This document shows positions 9,201 through 17,212 of a DNA stretch of 64,000 bases, piece by piece. Made by a program: the position numbers and the translations under genes. Under the pieces are notes generated by a model that did not search any database, was not told the origin of the DNA, and saw only the letters and a program-made list of their open reading frames with translations. Position 1 is the stretch's first letter. The number at the start of each line of letters is the position of its first letter. The DNA is taken from positions 327,298-391,297 of the forward strand of contig JAEZSO010000001.1 in the NCBI GenBank assembly GCA_023421795.1. The letters run 5' to 3'. This stretch comes from Cyanobacteria bacterium OH_PDB_230 (GTDB taxonomy: Bacteria; Cyanobacteriota; Vampirovibrionia; Gastranaerophilales; Gastranaerophilaceae).

Positions 9201-9812
9201 TTAATTGAAAGACAAGGTTATTATTGCTTGATACGAGCCGGTTTCATCGTCCGTAGAAAAGGTCCCGTTTAAAGGTGTATTTACCGGTACTGTTACGGAA
9301 GTTGGGGTTTGGCCTCTGTTTGTTAATGTCAAATCCCAATTTTTGTTTGTTGAGTTATAAGTTACACTCAATTTACCGGCGGTGGCGGCTGGATTATTTA
9401 TTTGATACGCAATAGCATTTGGATTGTTTGCTGCTGTTGGAGTTCCGCTTTTTATATCGGTTAGTGAAGAAATTGGAGGTAAGGTTGTTGAATTAGTTAA
9501 AATAATATAATTGGTTGAACTGATATTGAAGACAGAATTCTGTAAGCCTCCTTGTGTATTTGCTTTTGCGGATAAAGTTAATGACTGTGAGTTTTTAGAA
9601 TTTGTTGTTATCATAAACGCAGGAGTGAAGGCAGCAGAAAGAGCCCCTGTATCAACGTTTATTGTTGCAGAAGTATTTCCTCCGTTTGTAGTGACAGAGT
9701 TTGTTTGTGGACAAGTTGTAGAGAAATAATAGGTCGCGGTTTGTGCTGCATATACTCCTTGATAACAAGATAGAAGCGCACACACGATCATAACAATAAG
9801 TTTTTTATTCAT
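9201..9812 (-). CDS. Fimbrial subunit (pilin paralogue B)
   Basis: 203 residues with a signal peptide ending YAA. The mature protein aligns along its length with the 10502 pilin: VTTNGGNTSATINVDTGAL versus the corresponding TNGGN...DPDTGNL, ANNPNAIAYQ versus ANNSNAISY, and a shared C-terminus DDETGSYQAIITLSF. The N-terminal extension (AQTATYYFS) differs from that of its paralogue. The Ser/Thr/Asn-rich all-beta composition fits chaperone-usher fimbriae. It lies behind a strong hairpin, which would lower its dose relative to the upstream subunit. Confidence 0.72.
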   Translation of the reverse strand: MNKKLIVMIVCALLSCYQGVYAAQTATYYFSTTCPQTNSVTTNGGNTSATINVDTGALSAAFTPAFMITTNSKNSQSLTLSAKANTQGGLQNSVFNISSTNYIILTNSTTLPPISSLTDIKSGTPTAANNPNAIAYQINNPAATAGKLSVTYNSTNKNWDLTLTNRGQTPTSVTVPVNTPLNGTFSTDDETGSYQAIITLSFN

Positions 9813-9825
9813 TTTTTCTCTCTGC

Positions 9826-9865
9826 TTAAGGAAAAGGGCGAGGCTTACCTTGCCCTTTTCCTTAA
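9826..9865 (-). promoter_or_regulatory. Perfect 14-bp intercistronic stem-loop between pilin genes
   Basis: TTAAGGAAAAGGGC (9826-9839) pairs perfectly with GCCCTTTTCCTTAA (9852-9865) across a 12-nt loop. It starts 4 nt after the stop codon of the first pilin. No U-tract follows it in the minus direction, so it looks like a partial terminator or mRNA 3'-end protector rather than a full terminator. Such elements set high subunit-to-usher ratios in fimbrial operons. Confidence 0.7.
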
Positions 9866-9869
9866 CTAT

Positions 9870-10502
9870 TTAAACGAATGATAAAGTTACAACTGCTTGA
9901 TATGAACCGACTTCATCGTCTGCTGAAAAAGTATTTGCAGCAGGAAGTCCGATTGGTACAGTTAATGACGTATTTGTATTTCCTTTGTGAGTTAATGTTG
10001 CATCCCAATATTGTCCCGGGTTATTCCAAGTATAAGTTAGTTGCCCTCCAATATTAGATGGTGTGGTTACTGTGTACGAAATGGCATTAGAGTTATTTGC
10101 AGGATCAGTACTACCTGCTTTAATGTCTGCTATAGCTGCTGCTGTCGGGATAGAACCTGCTGCTGTGTTTGCGAGAATAATGTGGTTTGTTGTTCCATCG
10201 CCGTAGAGAGCATTAACTAATGGACCTGCTTGGTCGGTCAATGTGGCTTTCAATGTTAGTGATTGTGATGCTGATGAGTTGCACTTAATCGTAAATCCAG
10301 GGGTAAGTGCAGTGTTTAGGTTTCCCGTATCAGGATCAATTACCGATGTAAGGTTACCACCGTTAGTAACTATGGACCTTGATAGCGCCAAAGTTCCAGT
10401 GATGGTTTGCGATGCAGTAGTTGCCGCATTAACTTCGTGTTGCAGACTCAGGCTAATAGCTCCAATCGCCAACATCGCTGACAGTAGTTTTAGTTTTTTC
10501 AT
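9870..10502 (-). CDS. Major fimbrial subunit (pilin paralogue A)
   Basis: 210 residues with a signal peptide ending VNA. The mature N-terminus ATTASQTITGTL alternates hydrophobic residues, as expected of a donor strand. Further shared features are DPDTGNLNTALTPGFTI and the C-terminal DDEVGSYQAVVTLSFV. It has the strongest ribosome site of the operon (GAAGGAGGAATCAAA before ATG) and is followed at once by a strong hairpin, so it is probably the most abundant subunit. It lies directly downstream of the chaperone gene. The donor-strand role is inference from the family. Confidence 0.75.
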   Translation of the reverse strand: MKKLKLLSAMLAIGAISLSLQHEVNAATTASQTITGTLALSRSIVTNGGNLTSVIDPDTGNLNTALTPGFTIKCNSSASQSLTLKATLTDQAGPLVNALYGDGTTNHIILANTAAGSIPTAAAIADIKAGSTDPANNSNAISYTVTTPSNIGGQLTYTWNNPGQYWDATLTHKGNTNTSLTVPIGLPAANTFSADDEVGSYQAVVTLSFV

Positions 10503-10528
10503 TTTGATTCCTCCTTCGACTAATTTTC

Positions 10529-11371
10529 TTAAATTTTATTTAATGCTGTTTTGTCAGGGACAAAAAATATTTCCTTTTTTAAAATTTTTTCTTTGCCGTG
10601 TTCGTCTTTATATGTCAGTATAAATTTTACTTTGTATTCTTGACCGTCTATAATATCTTCTTTGGGGATGTCAATTTGCTGTACTCGTTCTAAAAATTTG
10701 CCGCCTTCAACAGTTGAGCCATTTACATCAAATTGTTTTATTAATTTATCTCCTTGAGAGATGCAACCGTATCCTCCATAACGAATTTTACTATTTCCTA
10801 GCGATGATACTTTGTATTCACAAGCAAACTTATCTTCGATTTTTTTGAAAACAACAGAATCAAGGGTTCCCTTTTTTGTATAATTTCCTTTATCTAGATA
10901 AATCGGGACTCCTACTCTTGTCTTAACAATTATTTTTCCACCTGCTTGTCCATTTGCTTTTCTTATAACAATTTCTTTTGTGTCAACATCTTCTAAAAAC
11001 AATACTAATCTTGACTCTCCATTTGGCAGAGTTTTTAAGTCAGTGACAGTAAATCTGATTTTTTGTTCAATGCCGTCTTTACAAGTAAACTCAGTCGGAT
11101 AAAACTTTATGTTGCCTAAAAGTGAATTTGTTTGATTTTTATCTTCTAATTCAACGAAGTGTCCTTTGTTGTCGTACTCAAAAAATACAGGATAAACTTT
11201 GAATCTTATTGTTTCATCTTTACCTCCTTCTACGCTGAAAGATCCTGTAATATAATCTTTATTTGTTTTATTTGCATCAAGTTCAAGATAGCTAGGAGAA
11301 ACTCTTACAGCTGCATTTGCAATATTTATCGAAAACATTAATAAAAGGAGTAAAATTACTTTTTTTATCAT
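10529..11371 (-). CDS. Periplasmic fimbrial chaperone
   Basis: 280 residues with a signal peptide ending NAA. The N-terminal domain begins VRVSPSYLELDANKTNKDYITGSFSV and continues as an Ig-like fold with NGESRLVLFLEDVD, then IVVKTRVGVPIYLD, equivalent to the F1/G1 strand region that holds subunits in fimbrial chaperones. The C-terminal domain ends with a basic tail. The start codon overlaps the stop of the preceding gene by one base (TAATG). It should bind the three pilins in the periplasm and deliver them to the usher. The fold call is good; exact chaperone class (archaic versus alternate) is uncertain. Confidence 0.72.
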   Translation of the reverse strand: MIKKVILLLLLMFSINIANAAVRVSPSYLELDANKTNKDYITGSFSVEGGKDETIRFKVYPVFFEYDNKGHFVELEDKNQTNSLLGNIKFYPTEFTCKDGIEQKIRFTVTDLKTLPNGESRLVLFLEDVDTKEIVIRKANGQAGGKIIVKTRVGVPIYLDKGNYTKKGTLDSVVFKKIEDKFACEYKVSSLGNSKIRYGGYGCISQGDKLIKQFDVNGSTVEGGKFLERVQQIDIPKEDIIDGQEYKVKFILTYKDEHGKEKILKKEIFFVPDKTALNKI

Positions 11372-12270
11372 TAATTCTCCGTTTCTAACCTATATTCAAA
11401 TTCTTCTGATCTTGAACCAGCGGGAATAAAATGGTCATCTGGACCTTTGACTAAATAATCAATGTTTATTATTTTTTTATCTAAACAATTTAATGAGTCA
11501 TTTACCGTTGCTTTTCCAGAAGCAAGCAGAATTTGATTTTCACTTAGATTCATGTATTCATTTGTCAAATTGCAAATTACAGAACTATCTCCTCCTAAAA
11601 CTTTGACAAAGTAAGTAAGTTTTGCATCTTTAGATACAGAACTTTTTCTTATGAATAGTTTCCAATTTTTGTTAGAACTTACATATAAACTTACAGGTAC
11701 AGAAAGGTTTTGAGAACTACCTTTCCTTAATATTTTATCTTTATCGATTGAAAGATTTACTACCTTATTTGAAAAAGTAATAGAAGCTATTTCGTCCTGT
11801 TTAAATCTGAGGCTGTAAATATCCTCTGCCTCAACCGTATTCCCCCCGACTAAAGTGAATTTAAAATCTGCCAAATAAACTCCCGGCCTGTCAGAGTCAC
11901 AAGTTTTAAGATTTAGTGAAAGATTTAAATTGTTGACCCCATTTGTATTTCCTGTTTTTATGTCAATAACTTTGCCAGACTCAAAATTTGAAATTGGAGT
12001 TCCCCCAAGCTCCGTTATCTCTAATCTCGAAATAGGGATAGAATAATTCGGGTCATCTTGGTTTCTTACAGCATAATCAAGCGGTTCTACTCGCAGTTTC
12101 CAGTGGCCCGTTGTAGTAAATGACAAGTTTATTGGTTGAGAAATTTTATTAGCAAATTTTACAGGGTTGGAGAATTTTTCAACTTTTAAAGTTTCAGAAT
12201 GCCCAGCAGTGGGAAATAATAAGACAATAGCTAAAATATAAAATAGTAAATTTCTTCTGAATAAAGGCAT
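11371..12270 (-). CDS. Secreted two-domain beta-sandwich protein, first gene of fimbrial operon
   Basis: 299 residues from the ATG at 12270, which has GAGGAT 5 nt upstream; an ATG at 12282 would overlap that ribosome site. A signal peptide (LLFYILAIVLLFPTAGHS) precedes two tandem similar halves: each has a strand like FSNPVKFANK / FSNKVVNLSI, a W-K-L motif (GHWKLRVEP, NKNWKLFIRK) and an ITELGG / VKVLGG turn. I do not recognise a family. Position at the head of the operon, before the chaperone, suggests a tip adhesin or a second chaperone-like factor. Confidence 0.55.
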   Translation of the reverse strand: MPLFRRNLLFYILAIVLLFPTAGHSETLKVEKFSNPVKFANKISQPINLSFTTTGHWKLRVEPLDYAVRNQDDPNYSIPISRLEITELGGTPISNFESGKVIDIKTGNTNGVNNLNLSLNLKTCDSDRPGVYLADFKFTLVGGNTVEAEDIYSLRFKQDEIASITFSNKVVNLSIDKDKILRKGSSQNLSVPVSLYVSSNKNWKLFIRKSSVSKDAKLTYFVKVLGGDSSVICNLTNEYMNLSENQILLASGKATVNDSLNCLDKKIINIDYLVKGPDDHFIPAGSRSEEFEYRLETEN

Positions 12271-12427
12271 ATAGATCCTCATTACGGAGAGTATTTTTGC
12301 TCTTAATATAAAAATTTAATATAGTTCTGTTGATTATTTTTTTTGATAATTATTTTTTGCCATAGCATATAACTTGAATTTTTATTATTTAACTTTAAAG
12401 TATATAAGATGAGCAAAAGAGGATCTA

Positions 12428-13267
12428 ATGAAAAAATTTTTTAGTATGGTATTTTTATTTGTGTGTGCAATGTCCCTTGAAAAAGCTTATTGCGCAACAA
12501 CTGCATCTCAAACTATTAATGCAACCTTAACTAGAGTGACACCCCCAGGTCCAGGACCAGGTCCAGGCCCTGTCATTCCGGGAGGAGCCGTTGTCGGCAT
12601 TGTTGGCGGAGGTGTTGCGGCAGGATCCAGTGCGTTAGCATTTGCGCCTTTATTGTTGGCAGGACTCACCCCTGATGGAGTTATTAGTGCTGCTGCTCCT
12701 ATTGACTGTGTTCCTTGTCAGCAAGATCTTTTACAAAAGGCGATAATGCATTTTTTTTGTACAACAGATTACTGTTCTGCTTTGGAAAAAATGAAATGTA
12801 ATGGAAAGTTCTACATAGTTCAGAATAATGAAACTATCAGAAATGGATCTTTTGATGTGCAAAAAATTATTTTGCCTATCGATTTTAAGAATGCTAAAAA
12901 AATAAAAATAAATGTGACTATAGCTTCTGAAAATTACAAAGAAGTCAACGGAGAGCCTGAATTAGCTCTAGGAATATATAAAGACATAAGCACATGTGAT
13001 TTAAATAAAAAATTCGAGACTCAACAGTTTTTGCATGGCTATTTAATGAAAAAATATACAATACCATTAAAAATAACTGATAAGACTTACAGTTGCGGTA
13101 TTCAAAAACTTACCGGGGAGATAAATCTTAAAGATATTAAATTAACAGAATATCCATTTCATACTGTTGTCACGTTCACAGAAAATGGGTTTCACCGTAA
13201 CCAACTTCAACAGAATCCTAAAGTTAAAATGTATGCATATGTCATAGAATTTGAAAAAATAAGCTAA
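12428..13267 (+). CDS. Secreted fimbria-associated protein with pilin-like N-terminus and Pro-Gly linker
   Basis: 279 residues, divergent from the fimbrial operon. Signal peptide ends YCA. The mature N-terminus ATTASQTINATLTRV is nearly the same as that of the major pilin (ATTASQTITGTLALS). It then has a PGPGPGPGP linker, a Gly/Ala-rich hydrophobic stretch (VVGIVGGGVAAGSSALAFAP), a Cys-containing segment (CVPCQQ, FFCTTDYC) and a ~150-residue basic beta-rich C-terminal domain. A GAGGATCT ribosome site precedes the start, mirrored in the divergent operon. It may insert its N-terminal strand into a pilin and act as tip or anchor; this is inference. Confidence 0.6.
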   Translation: MKKFFSMVFLFVCAMSLEKAYCATTASQTINATLTRVTPPGPGPGPGPVIPGGAVVGIVGGGVAAGSSALAFAPLLLAGLTPDGVISAAAPIDCVPCQQDLLQKAIMHFFCTTDYCSALEKMKCNGKFYIVQNNETIRNGSFDVQKIILPIDFKNAKKIKINVTIASENYKEVNGEPELALGIYKDISTCDLNKKFETQQFLHGYLMKKYTIPLKITDKTYSCGIQKLTGEINLKDIKLTEYPFHTVVTFTENGFHRNQLQQNPKVKMYAYVIEFEKIS

Positions 13268-13280
13268 ATTTAAAACTATA

Positions 13281-13364
13281 GATTATCAACCACCAGCTCC
13301 AAGAGTTAAGCTACAAAAATCTAACTTACTAAATTTAAAACTGGACCAAAAACTGGGGACTTGA
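13281..13364 (+). pseudogene. IS3-family OrfB extreme C-terminal fragment
   Basis: The frame reads DYQPPAPRVKLQKSN and ends at TGA 13362-13364. This matches the usual C-terminal GYRPPAP tail of IS3-family OrfB, and nothing upstream continues it because the frame runs into the stop of the secreted-protein gene. It is a debris fragment in the opposite direction to the OrfA remnant that follows. Confidence 0.65.
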
Positions 13365-13440
13365 CATTTGCAGACTTTCCTCTCTGATATATCTGGTTTT
13401 TGAACGATATGTATTACTGACTGTCATTGACGTTGAGGGC

Positions 13441-13720
13441 TTAATAGTTCCCCGATAAAGCTTCATTTAAAATGAGTTTTTCAAGAGTTAACTCAGCTAT
13501 TGCTTTTTTCAGGCGAGCATTTTCTAGTTGAAGATTTTTAAGTTCTTTTTCTCGCGGAATCTGCATTCCACCATATTGTTTTCTCCATATTTAATAGGTG
13601 TTCAGTGATATCCAAATCTTAGCAAGCGATTGGGACAGTTTTTCCCTGACTTATCATTACCTCAATTTGGCAGAGCGTCGCAATAATCTCTTCCGGTTTA
13701 ACTTTAACGCCTTTTTTCAT
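13441..13720 (-). pseudogene. IS3-family OrfA remnant with IS terminus
   Basis: On the minus strand, from ATG at 13720, the sequence reads as a broken OrfA: MKKGVKVKPEEIIATL, then SQGKTVP, then after frameshifts the coiled-coil KELKNLQLENARLKKAIAEL and the ending EALSGNY followed by a stop. The reading frame is interrupted more than once, so it is dead. The IS end CGGGGGCAGGACA, finishing at 13800, matches the terminus of the remnant at 5514 (AATTAT, one base, CGGGGG, one base, AGGACA) and fits the IS3-family TGT-CTG-CCCC end in the other direction. Confidence 0.78.
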
Positions 13721-13866
13721 GCTTTTTAGTTCTTTCTTGTTGTCAATATTTTACCAAAATACTAATTCTATTTCCGGATCAATTATACGGGGGCAGGACA
13801 ATTATGTGTGAAATATGTTAGAATGGACAGAAATTAATATAAAATAAATCTGGCGGTAGTTAACTT

Positions 13867-15048
13867 ATGAATGCATGCAATAAATACAAAAGTACAACTT
13901 CATTTTTAATAAATAAAAACTTTGTTTCAGAAGACTATAAATATCACGACATTCTCAGCTTAGAAAACTTTAAAAAAGTTCAAAAGGAAATTATCGATTG
14001 GCAAAACTACAAAGCCACGCCTCTTCATTCTTTAGACAGCCTTGCTCTGAAGGTTGGTGTCAATAAAATATATTACAAAGATGAACACCACAGGTTTGGG
14101 TTAAAAAGCTTTAAAGCTCTTGGTGGAGCGTATGCAGTGGCTAGATTGTTAATTGAAGAATTAAAGAAAAAAGGAATCGATGCAAATTCAAAAGATTTAA
14201 TCGATAGAACATATTATCCAATCACCAAAGAAATAACGGTATCGTGCGCAACCGACGGGAACCACGGCAAATCGGTCGCCTGGGGAGCTAATATGTTCGG
14301 ATGCAAATGCGAAATCTTTATACACTCATTAGTGAGTGAAAACAGAAAAAATGAAATAGAAAAATTCGGAGCTAACGTAACCAGAATAGACGGAAATTAT
14401 GATGATTCTGTAAAAATAGCTTCTGAAACGGCTAAAGAAAAAAAATATTTTGTGATTTCTGACACTTCATATGAAGGTTACACCGAAATTCCAAAAAACG
14501 TTATGCAAGGATATACCGTTATGGTAAATGAGGCGCTTGAACAAATGAAAGAAAAACCAACTCATATATTTTTGCAAGGCGGAGTCGGAGGAATGGCAGC
14601 TGCTGTAGTATCTTTTTGCCAAGAAATTTACGGTAAAGATTCTCCTAAATTTATCATTGTAGAACCAAAAAATGCGGATTGTCTTTTTCAAAGCGCGAAA
14701 CAGGGGAAACCTGCGGTTGTTGAAGGACAGCTGGAAACAATAATGGCAGGCTTGTCTTGCGGTGAAGTTTCGCTTTTAGCTTGGGATATACTTAAAAACA
14801 GCATATTCGCCTTTGTTACTGTTGAAGATGACTGTATAGCTCCAACTATGCAATTGCTCGCGAATAACGAGACCCCCATAATAGCTGGAGAATCAGGGGT
14901 CGCGGGACTCGCAGGGTTTTTAATTATTGCAAACGATGAAGAAAATAGAAAACAACTAGGCATAGATAAAAATTCTAAAATATTATTTTTTGGAACGGAA
15001 GGCGATACTGACACTCAGATGTATAAAAAACTAATCTCGCAGTCTTAA
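13867..15048 (+). CDS. dpaL: Diaminopropionate ammonia-lyase
   Basis: 393 residues, close to the ~398 of the enterobacterial enzyme. It is a PLP fold type II enzyme converting 2,3-diaminopropionate to pyruvate and two ammonia in the cytoplasm. The cofactor lysine is at about residue 82 in RFGLKSFKALGGAYA, the signature of this enzyme. CATDGNHGKSVAWGA is the Asn-loop and FLQGGVGGMAAAVV the phosphate-binding glycine loop. It stands alone between an IS remnant and tRNA-Ala, with only a weak GGTAG ribosome site. Threonine dehydratase-type relatives lack the HRFGLKSFK signature. Confidence 0.9.
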   Translation: MNACNKYKSTTSFLINKNFVSEDYKYHDILSLENFKKVQKEIIDWQNYKATPLHSLDSLALKVGVNKIYYKDEHHRFGLKSFKALGGAYAVARLLIEELKKKGIDANSKDLIDRTYYPITKEITVSCATDGNHGKSVAWGANMFGCKCEIFIHSLVSENRKNEIEKFGANVTRIDGNYDDSVKIASETAKEKKYFVISDTSYEGYTEIPKNVMQGYTVMVNEALEQMKEKPTHIFLQGGVGGMAAAVVSFCQEIYGKDSPKFIIVEPKNADCLFQSAKQGKPAVVEGQLETIMAGLSCGEVSLLAWDILKNSIFAFVTVEDDCIAPTMQLLANNETPIIAGESGVAGLAGFLIIANDEENRKQLGIDKNSKILFFGTEGDTDTQMYKKLISQS

Positions 15049-15164
15049 AACGCTTTCTGAAAAAATGAAACAAGACAAAGTACTAGAAGAAGGGCGCTGA
15101 AAAGTAAGAATCTCCTCAAGCAGATAAGTTTTATCTACCAATCGTCAAAATATCAATTTACATA

Positions 15165-15198
15165 ATAAAAAACCGATTCTATAAGAACCGGTTTTTTA
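15165..15198 (-). terminator. Rho-independent terminator of tRNA-Ala
   Basis: In the minus direction the hairpin ACCGGTTCTTATAGAATCGGT is followed by a T-run and starts a few nt after the encoded CCA of tRNA-Ala. On the plus strand the A-run lies at 15167-15172. A near copy occurs at 15497-15528. Confidence 0.8.
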
Positions 15199-15274
15199 TG
15201 GTGGAGGATACAAGATTCGAACTTGCGACATCCTGCGTGCAAGGCAGGCGCTCTACCAACTGAGCTAATCCCCC
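15199..15274 (-). tRNA. tRNA-Ala (anticodon TGC)
   Basis: Read on the minus strand from 15274: acceptor GGGGGAT pairs with ATCCTCC (one G-U), D-arm AGCTCAGTTGGTAGAGC, anticodon stem CCTGC/GCAGG around the loop CTTGCAC giving anticodon TGC, T-arm GTTCGAATC, discriminator A and an encoded CCA (15199-15201). All four arms are intact. A TATAAT -10 box lies 9 nt upstream. Confidence 0.95.
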
Positions 15275-15496
15275 TCAGTGATTATTATAATATCATAACA
15301 ATAAAAAAAATCAACAAGCTTTTTTATATAATTCTTTCTATACTTCAAAAAATAAAGAAGGCATCAAGAATCTTTTTCTTGTATAAAATAGAATCTACCT
15401 TGAATGTTTTGTTTTATTTTATTTTGCCAGATAATCATTGCTTCTAAAGGTTCTAAGAATCAATTACAGACTTAGATGCCGCATATAATTGCATAA
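15275..15496. other. Non-coding stretch upstream of tRNA-Ala
   Basis: About 220 nt with high A/T and no supported gene; it holds the tRNA-Ala promoter. No other signal seen. Confidence 0.5.
15284..15289 (-). promoter_or_regulatory. -10 box of tRNA-Ala promoter
   Basis: TATAAT on the minus strand, 9 nt before the tRNA 5' end. A weak TTGATT lies 19 nt further upstream. Confidence 0.5.
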
Positions 15497-15540
15497 TAAA
15501 AGACCGACTCTAATGAATCGGTCTTTTATGGTGGTGGATG
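15497..15540 (-). repeat. Second tRNA-type terminator with an orphan tRNA 3' end (candidate island junction)
   Basis: Minus-strand reading gives CATCCACCACCA (15540-15529), then a hairpin GACCGATTCATTAGAGTCGGTC and T-run. The layout and sequence closely copy the end of tRNA-Ala plus its terminator (both have CATAATAAAA, an ACCG hairpin, TTTTATGGTGG on the plus strand). Upstream of the 12 orphan bases there is no T-arm or anticodon arm, so the tRNA body is missing. This looks like the 3' stub of a tRNA gene cut by insertion or deletion, and I place the left island edge here. Confidence 0.5.
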
Positions 15541-15909
15541 TAGTCTGCTCAGCAATAGTCTCCTTCTGAAATCCTTGTTTATGGGAATTAACAGGGATTT
15601 TTTCCGTTTTTTAGGTGTTTTGATGTGATTTTTGACATTTAAAGCTGAGTGATAATAGGTATTTCCGATACTAATTCCCTAAAGAAATAACAGGGATTTA
15701 TCAGGGAACACTAAATGATTTGCTGCCTATTTTTAGCAGAAATACTTGCCTATTTTTTTGTGCATTTTTGAAAATACTAATATAAGGCAACGCTCAGTGC
15801 CTATTTAAAACGTTAATTAATCTTCTCTGGCAACATAAGATTACCAATTAAATTACATTAGAAGCCCATATTGCTTCTAATGTAATTACTTAACAAAAGG
15901 AGAAACATC
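15541..15909. other. Non-coding left end of accessory island
   Basis: About 370 nt without a gene. It contains repeats of an AACAGGGATTT word (near 15591 and 15692, with related CAGGGA words) and ends with a strong AAAAGGAG ribosome site for the ParB-methyltransferase gene. It may hold element-end recognition sequences. Confidence 0.4.
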
Positions 15910-17211
15910 ATGGCAGATGTAAGCAAAAACACCGGGGATCAGATTAATGTAGTTTTGAAAAATGAAACTGAACTAAAAGCTAACCCCAAAAACGCTAGAA
16001 CACATAGCAAAAAGCAAATTTACAAAGTTGCCCAAAGCATTGAAAAGTTTGGTTTTACAACACCAGTCTTAATTGACAAAGAAGGTATGATTGTTGCCGG
16101 ACATTGTCGATACCTTGCGGCTAAGCAACTTGGAATAAAAGAAATACCGACTATATGTTTAGAACATTTGTCACCAGAAGAGATTAGGGCCTACGCTATA
16201 GCAGATAATAAACTTGCGTTAGAAGCTGGTTGGGACGAGGAAGTCTTAAAAATTGAATTAGAAGAATTGATGAACTTGGACTTCGATATTGAGTTAACCG
16301 GATTCGATATACCTGAAATTGACATGATAGTTCTTGATCCGTCTGATGAAAAACAGAAAAAGACAGATAAGTGTGACGAAATAGATGATGCGGTTAATGT
16401 TCCTAAAGTGGTTGAACCCGGTGATATTTATCAACTGGGTAAGCATAGGTTAATTTGTGCAGACAGTACAAAATCCGAAACTTATGAACGTCTTCTTCAG
16501 GGGGAAAAAGCAAACATAGTGTTTAATGACAGCCCTTTTAATGTTAAGGTAAATGGTCATGTCTGTGAAAGTGGGAAACATCAAGAATTTGCCATGGCAT
16601 CTGGAGAGATGACTAATGATGAGTTTACAAACTTCTTGCGTATATCAATGCAAAATTTAGTTAAAAATTCAACAGAGGGCTCAATCCACTTTGAATGTAT
16701 GGACTGGAGACATAGTAAAAATATGCTTGATGCAGCCGATGGTGTGTATTCAGAGTTAAAAAACATTTGTGTTTGGGATAAAGGTTCAGGAGGAATGGGG
16801 TCTTTGTATCGAAGTCAACATGAATTTGTTTTTGTCTTTAAAAATGGCATTGGTAAACATCAAAACAATGTCGAATTAGGAAAACATGGACGTTACAGGA
16901 CCAATATCTGGCAATACCCAGGGGTTAGAGCGTCAAATCCCAATTCGCTTGAAGATTTAAAGCTTCATCCGACAGTAAAACCTGTTTCTATGATTATGGA
17001 CGCAATTTTAGATTGTTCTAAACCAAATGACATAATCCTTGATAATTTTGCCGGTTCCGGTAGTACATTACTTGCTGCAGAAAGAACAAAGCGCAGAGCA
17101 TATGTTATTGAATATGAACCTCATTACTGTGATGTGATTATTTATCGCTACAAACAGCTATTTCCCAAAAATGAAGTTAAATTAATTTCAAAGCAGAAAG
17201 TAGAGGCATAA
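15910..17211 (+). CDS. ParB-like nuclease domain fused to N4/N6 DNA methyltransferase (phage type)
   Basis: 433 residues. Residues ~15-105 are a ParB/sulfiredoxin-like domain (NPKNARTHSKKQIYKVAQSI, VAGHCRYLAAKQLG). Residues ~160-430 are a beta-class DNA methyltransferase: catalytic motif IV region NDSPFNVKVNGHV, FAMASGEMTNDEF, and SAM-binding DNFAGSGSTLLAAERT near the C-terminus. Proteins of this architecture are common next to terminase genes in prophages and gene-transfer-type elements. Oddity: the usual DPPY is DSPF here, losing one proline. AAGGAG precedes the start by 7 nt. It is followed by DUF5681 but no terminase, so it is probably a prophage leftover. Confidence 0.82.
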   Translation: MADVSKNTGDQINVVLKNETELKANPKNARTHSKKQIYKVAQSIEKFGFTTPVLIDKEGMIVAGHCRYLAAKQLGIKEIPTICLEHLSPEEIRAYAIADNKLALEAGWDEEVLKIELEELMNLDFDIELTGFDIPEIDMIVLDPSDEKQKKTDKCDEIDDAVNVPKVVEPGDIYQLGKHRLICADSTKSETYERLLQGEKANIVFNDSPFNVKVNGHVCESGKHQEFAMASGEMTNDEFTNFLRISMQNLVKNSTEGSIHFECMDWRHSKNMLDAADGVYSELKNICVWDKGSGGMGSLYRSQHEFVFVFKNGIGKHQNNVELGKHGRYRTNIWQYPGVRASNPNSLEDLKLHPTVKPVSMIMDAILDCSKPNDIILDNFAGSGSTLLAAERTKRRAYVIEYEPHYCDVIIYRYKQLFPKNEVKLISKQKVEA

Positions 17212-17212
17212 G

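Noticed and set aside
15223..15447. 74-codon frame over tRNA-Ala
   Set aside because: It runs antisense through the tRNA and has no coding signal.
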